22,874 nt of DNA from an uncultured Collinsella sp. (lineage in GTDB: Bacteria; Actinomycetota; Coriobacteriia; Coriobacteriales; Coriobacteriaceae), in contig CABUQK010000017.1 in assembly GCA_902493615.1 (NCBI GenBank), positions 1-22,874 on the forward strand, in the 5' to 3' direction. Of the stretch, positions 22,842 through 22,874 are shown piece by piece. The notes beneath the pieces are model-generated. The model was not told the origin of the DNA. It was given only the letters and a program-made list of their open reading frames with translations, and did not search any database. Positions within the stretch are counted from its first letter, which is position 1. Every line of letters begins with the position of its first letter. A program made the position numbers and the translations under genes.

Positions 22842-22874
22842 GTGAACGAAGAACCTCAAGTCCTTTACTGCGAC
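22842..22874 (+). CDS. Start of a downstream gene, possibly RluA-type pseudouridine synthase
   Basis: A GTG at 22842 opens 11 codons (VNEEPQVLYCD) to the window edge, with GAAAGG 7 bases upstream and only 15 bp after the U32 stop, so it is probably co-transcribed. The segment VLYCD resembles the opening of RluA-family pseudouridine synthases (VLYED/ND-HxLVVNKP), but 11 residues cannot settle this. Confidence 0.45.
   Translation, partial: MNEEPQVLYCD

Noticed and set aside
1..22874. tRNA, rRNA or phage integration genes
   Set aside because: I saw no cloverleaf with a T-loop motif, no rRNA sequence and no integrase or phage structural gene.

Overview
The window reads as chromosomal DNA of a high-GC Gram-positive gut anaerobe, most likely a Coriobacteriia member such as Collinsella. 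This rests on GC-rich codon use, strong AGGAG-type ribosome sites and a selenium/molybdenum purine-catabolism cluster typical of gut anaerobes. No 16S rRNA gene is present, so the taxon is an inference.

Region 1 (1-9158, nearly all minus strand) looks like an accessory or defence island. It holds a type I restriction-modification operon transcribed hsdR-hsdM-hsdS (hsdS runs off the window edge), then a DnaQ-type DEDDh exonuclease, then two AAA-type ATPases with nuclease-like C-termini. The first has an AAA_14/DUF4143 layout, the second an archaeal-ATPase/DUF234 layout. Several non-coding structures lie between these genes. Two sequence-related terminator hairpins flank the exonuclease. Five repeats with an exact 23-bp period lie upstream of the first ATPase. 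A perfect inverted repeat (25-bp arms, 6-bp spacer) overlaps the promoter of the second ATPase. A pair of degenerate ~56-bp repeats lies next to the island edge. The restriction genes look less GC-rich than the metabolic genes, which fits horizontal transfer.

Region 2 (9159-18534, minus strand) is a purine-catabolism operon of the selenium-dependent molybdenum hydroxylase type. In transcription order it encodes an NCS2 nucleobase permease, the amidohydrolase SsnA, the flavin/Fe-S oxidoreductase YgfK, a polyferredoxin with four 4Fe-4S motifs, and a fused 2Fe-2S/molybdopterin hydroxylase like XdhD. The simplest reading is import of a purine, hydroxylation at the Mo centre, electron passage through the polyferredoxin to YgfK, and further processing by SsnA. 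No FAD subunit (YgfM/XdhB) is encoded in the window.

Region 3 (18535-20333) holds a divergent YheO-type PAS/HTH regulator, probably sensing for the operon, and a convergent ridA. These two are separated by a strong bidirectional terminator. ridA has a clear promoter and a perfect 13-bp stem at the 5' end of its message.

Region 4 (20334-end, plus strand) has a long U32 peptidase-family protein related to the rRNA hydroxylation factor RlhA, followed by the first 11 codons of another gene.

The most unusual material is non-coding: the 23-bp array and the 56-bp palindrome, each placed before an uncharacterised ATPase-nuclease gene.
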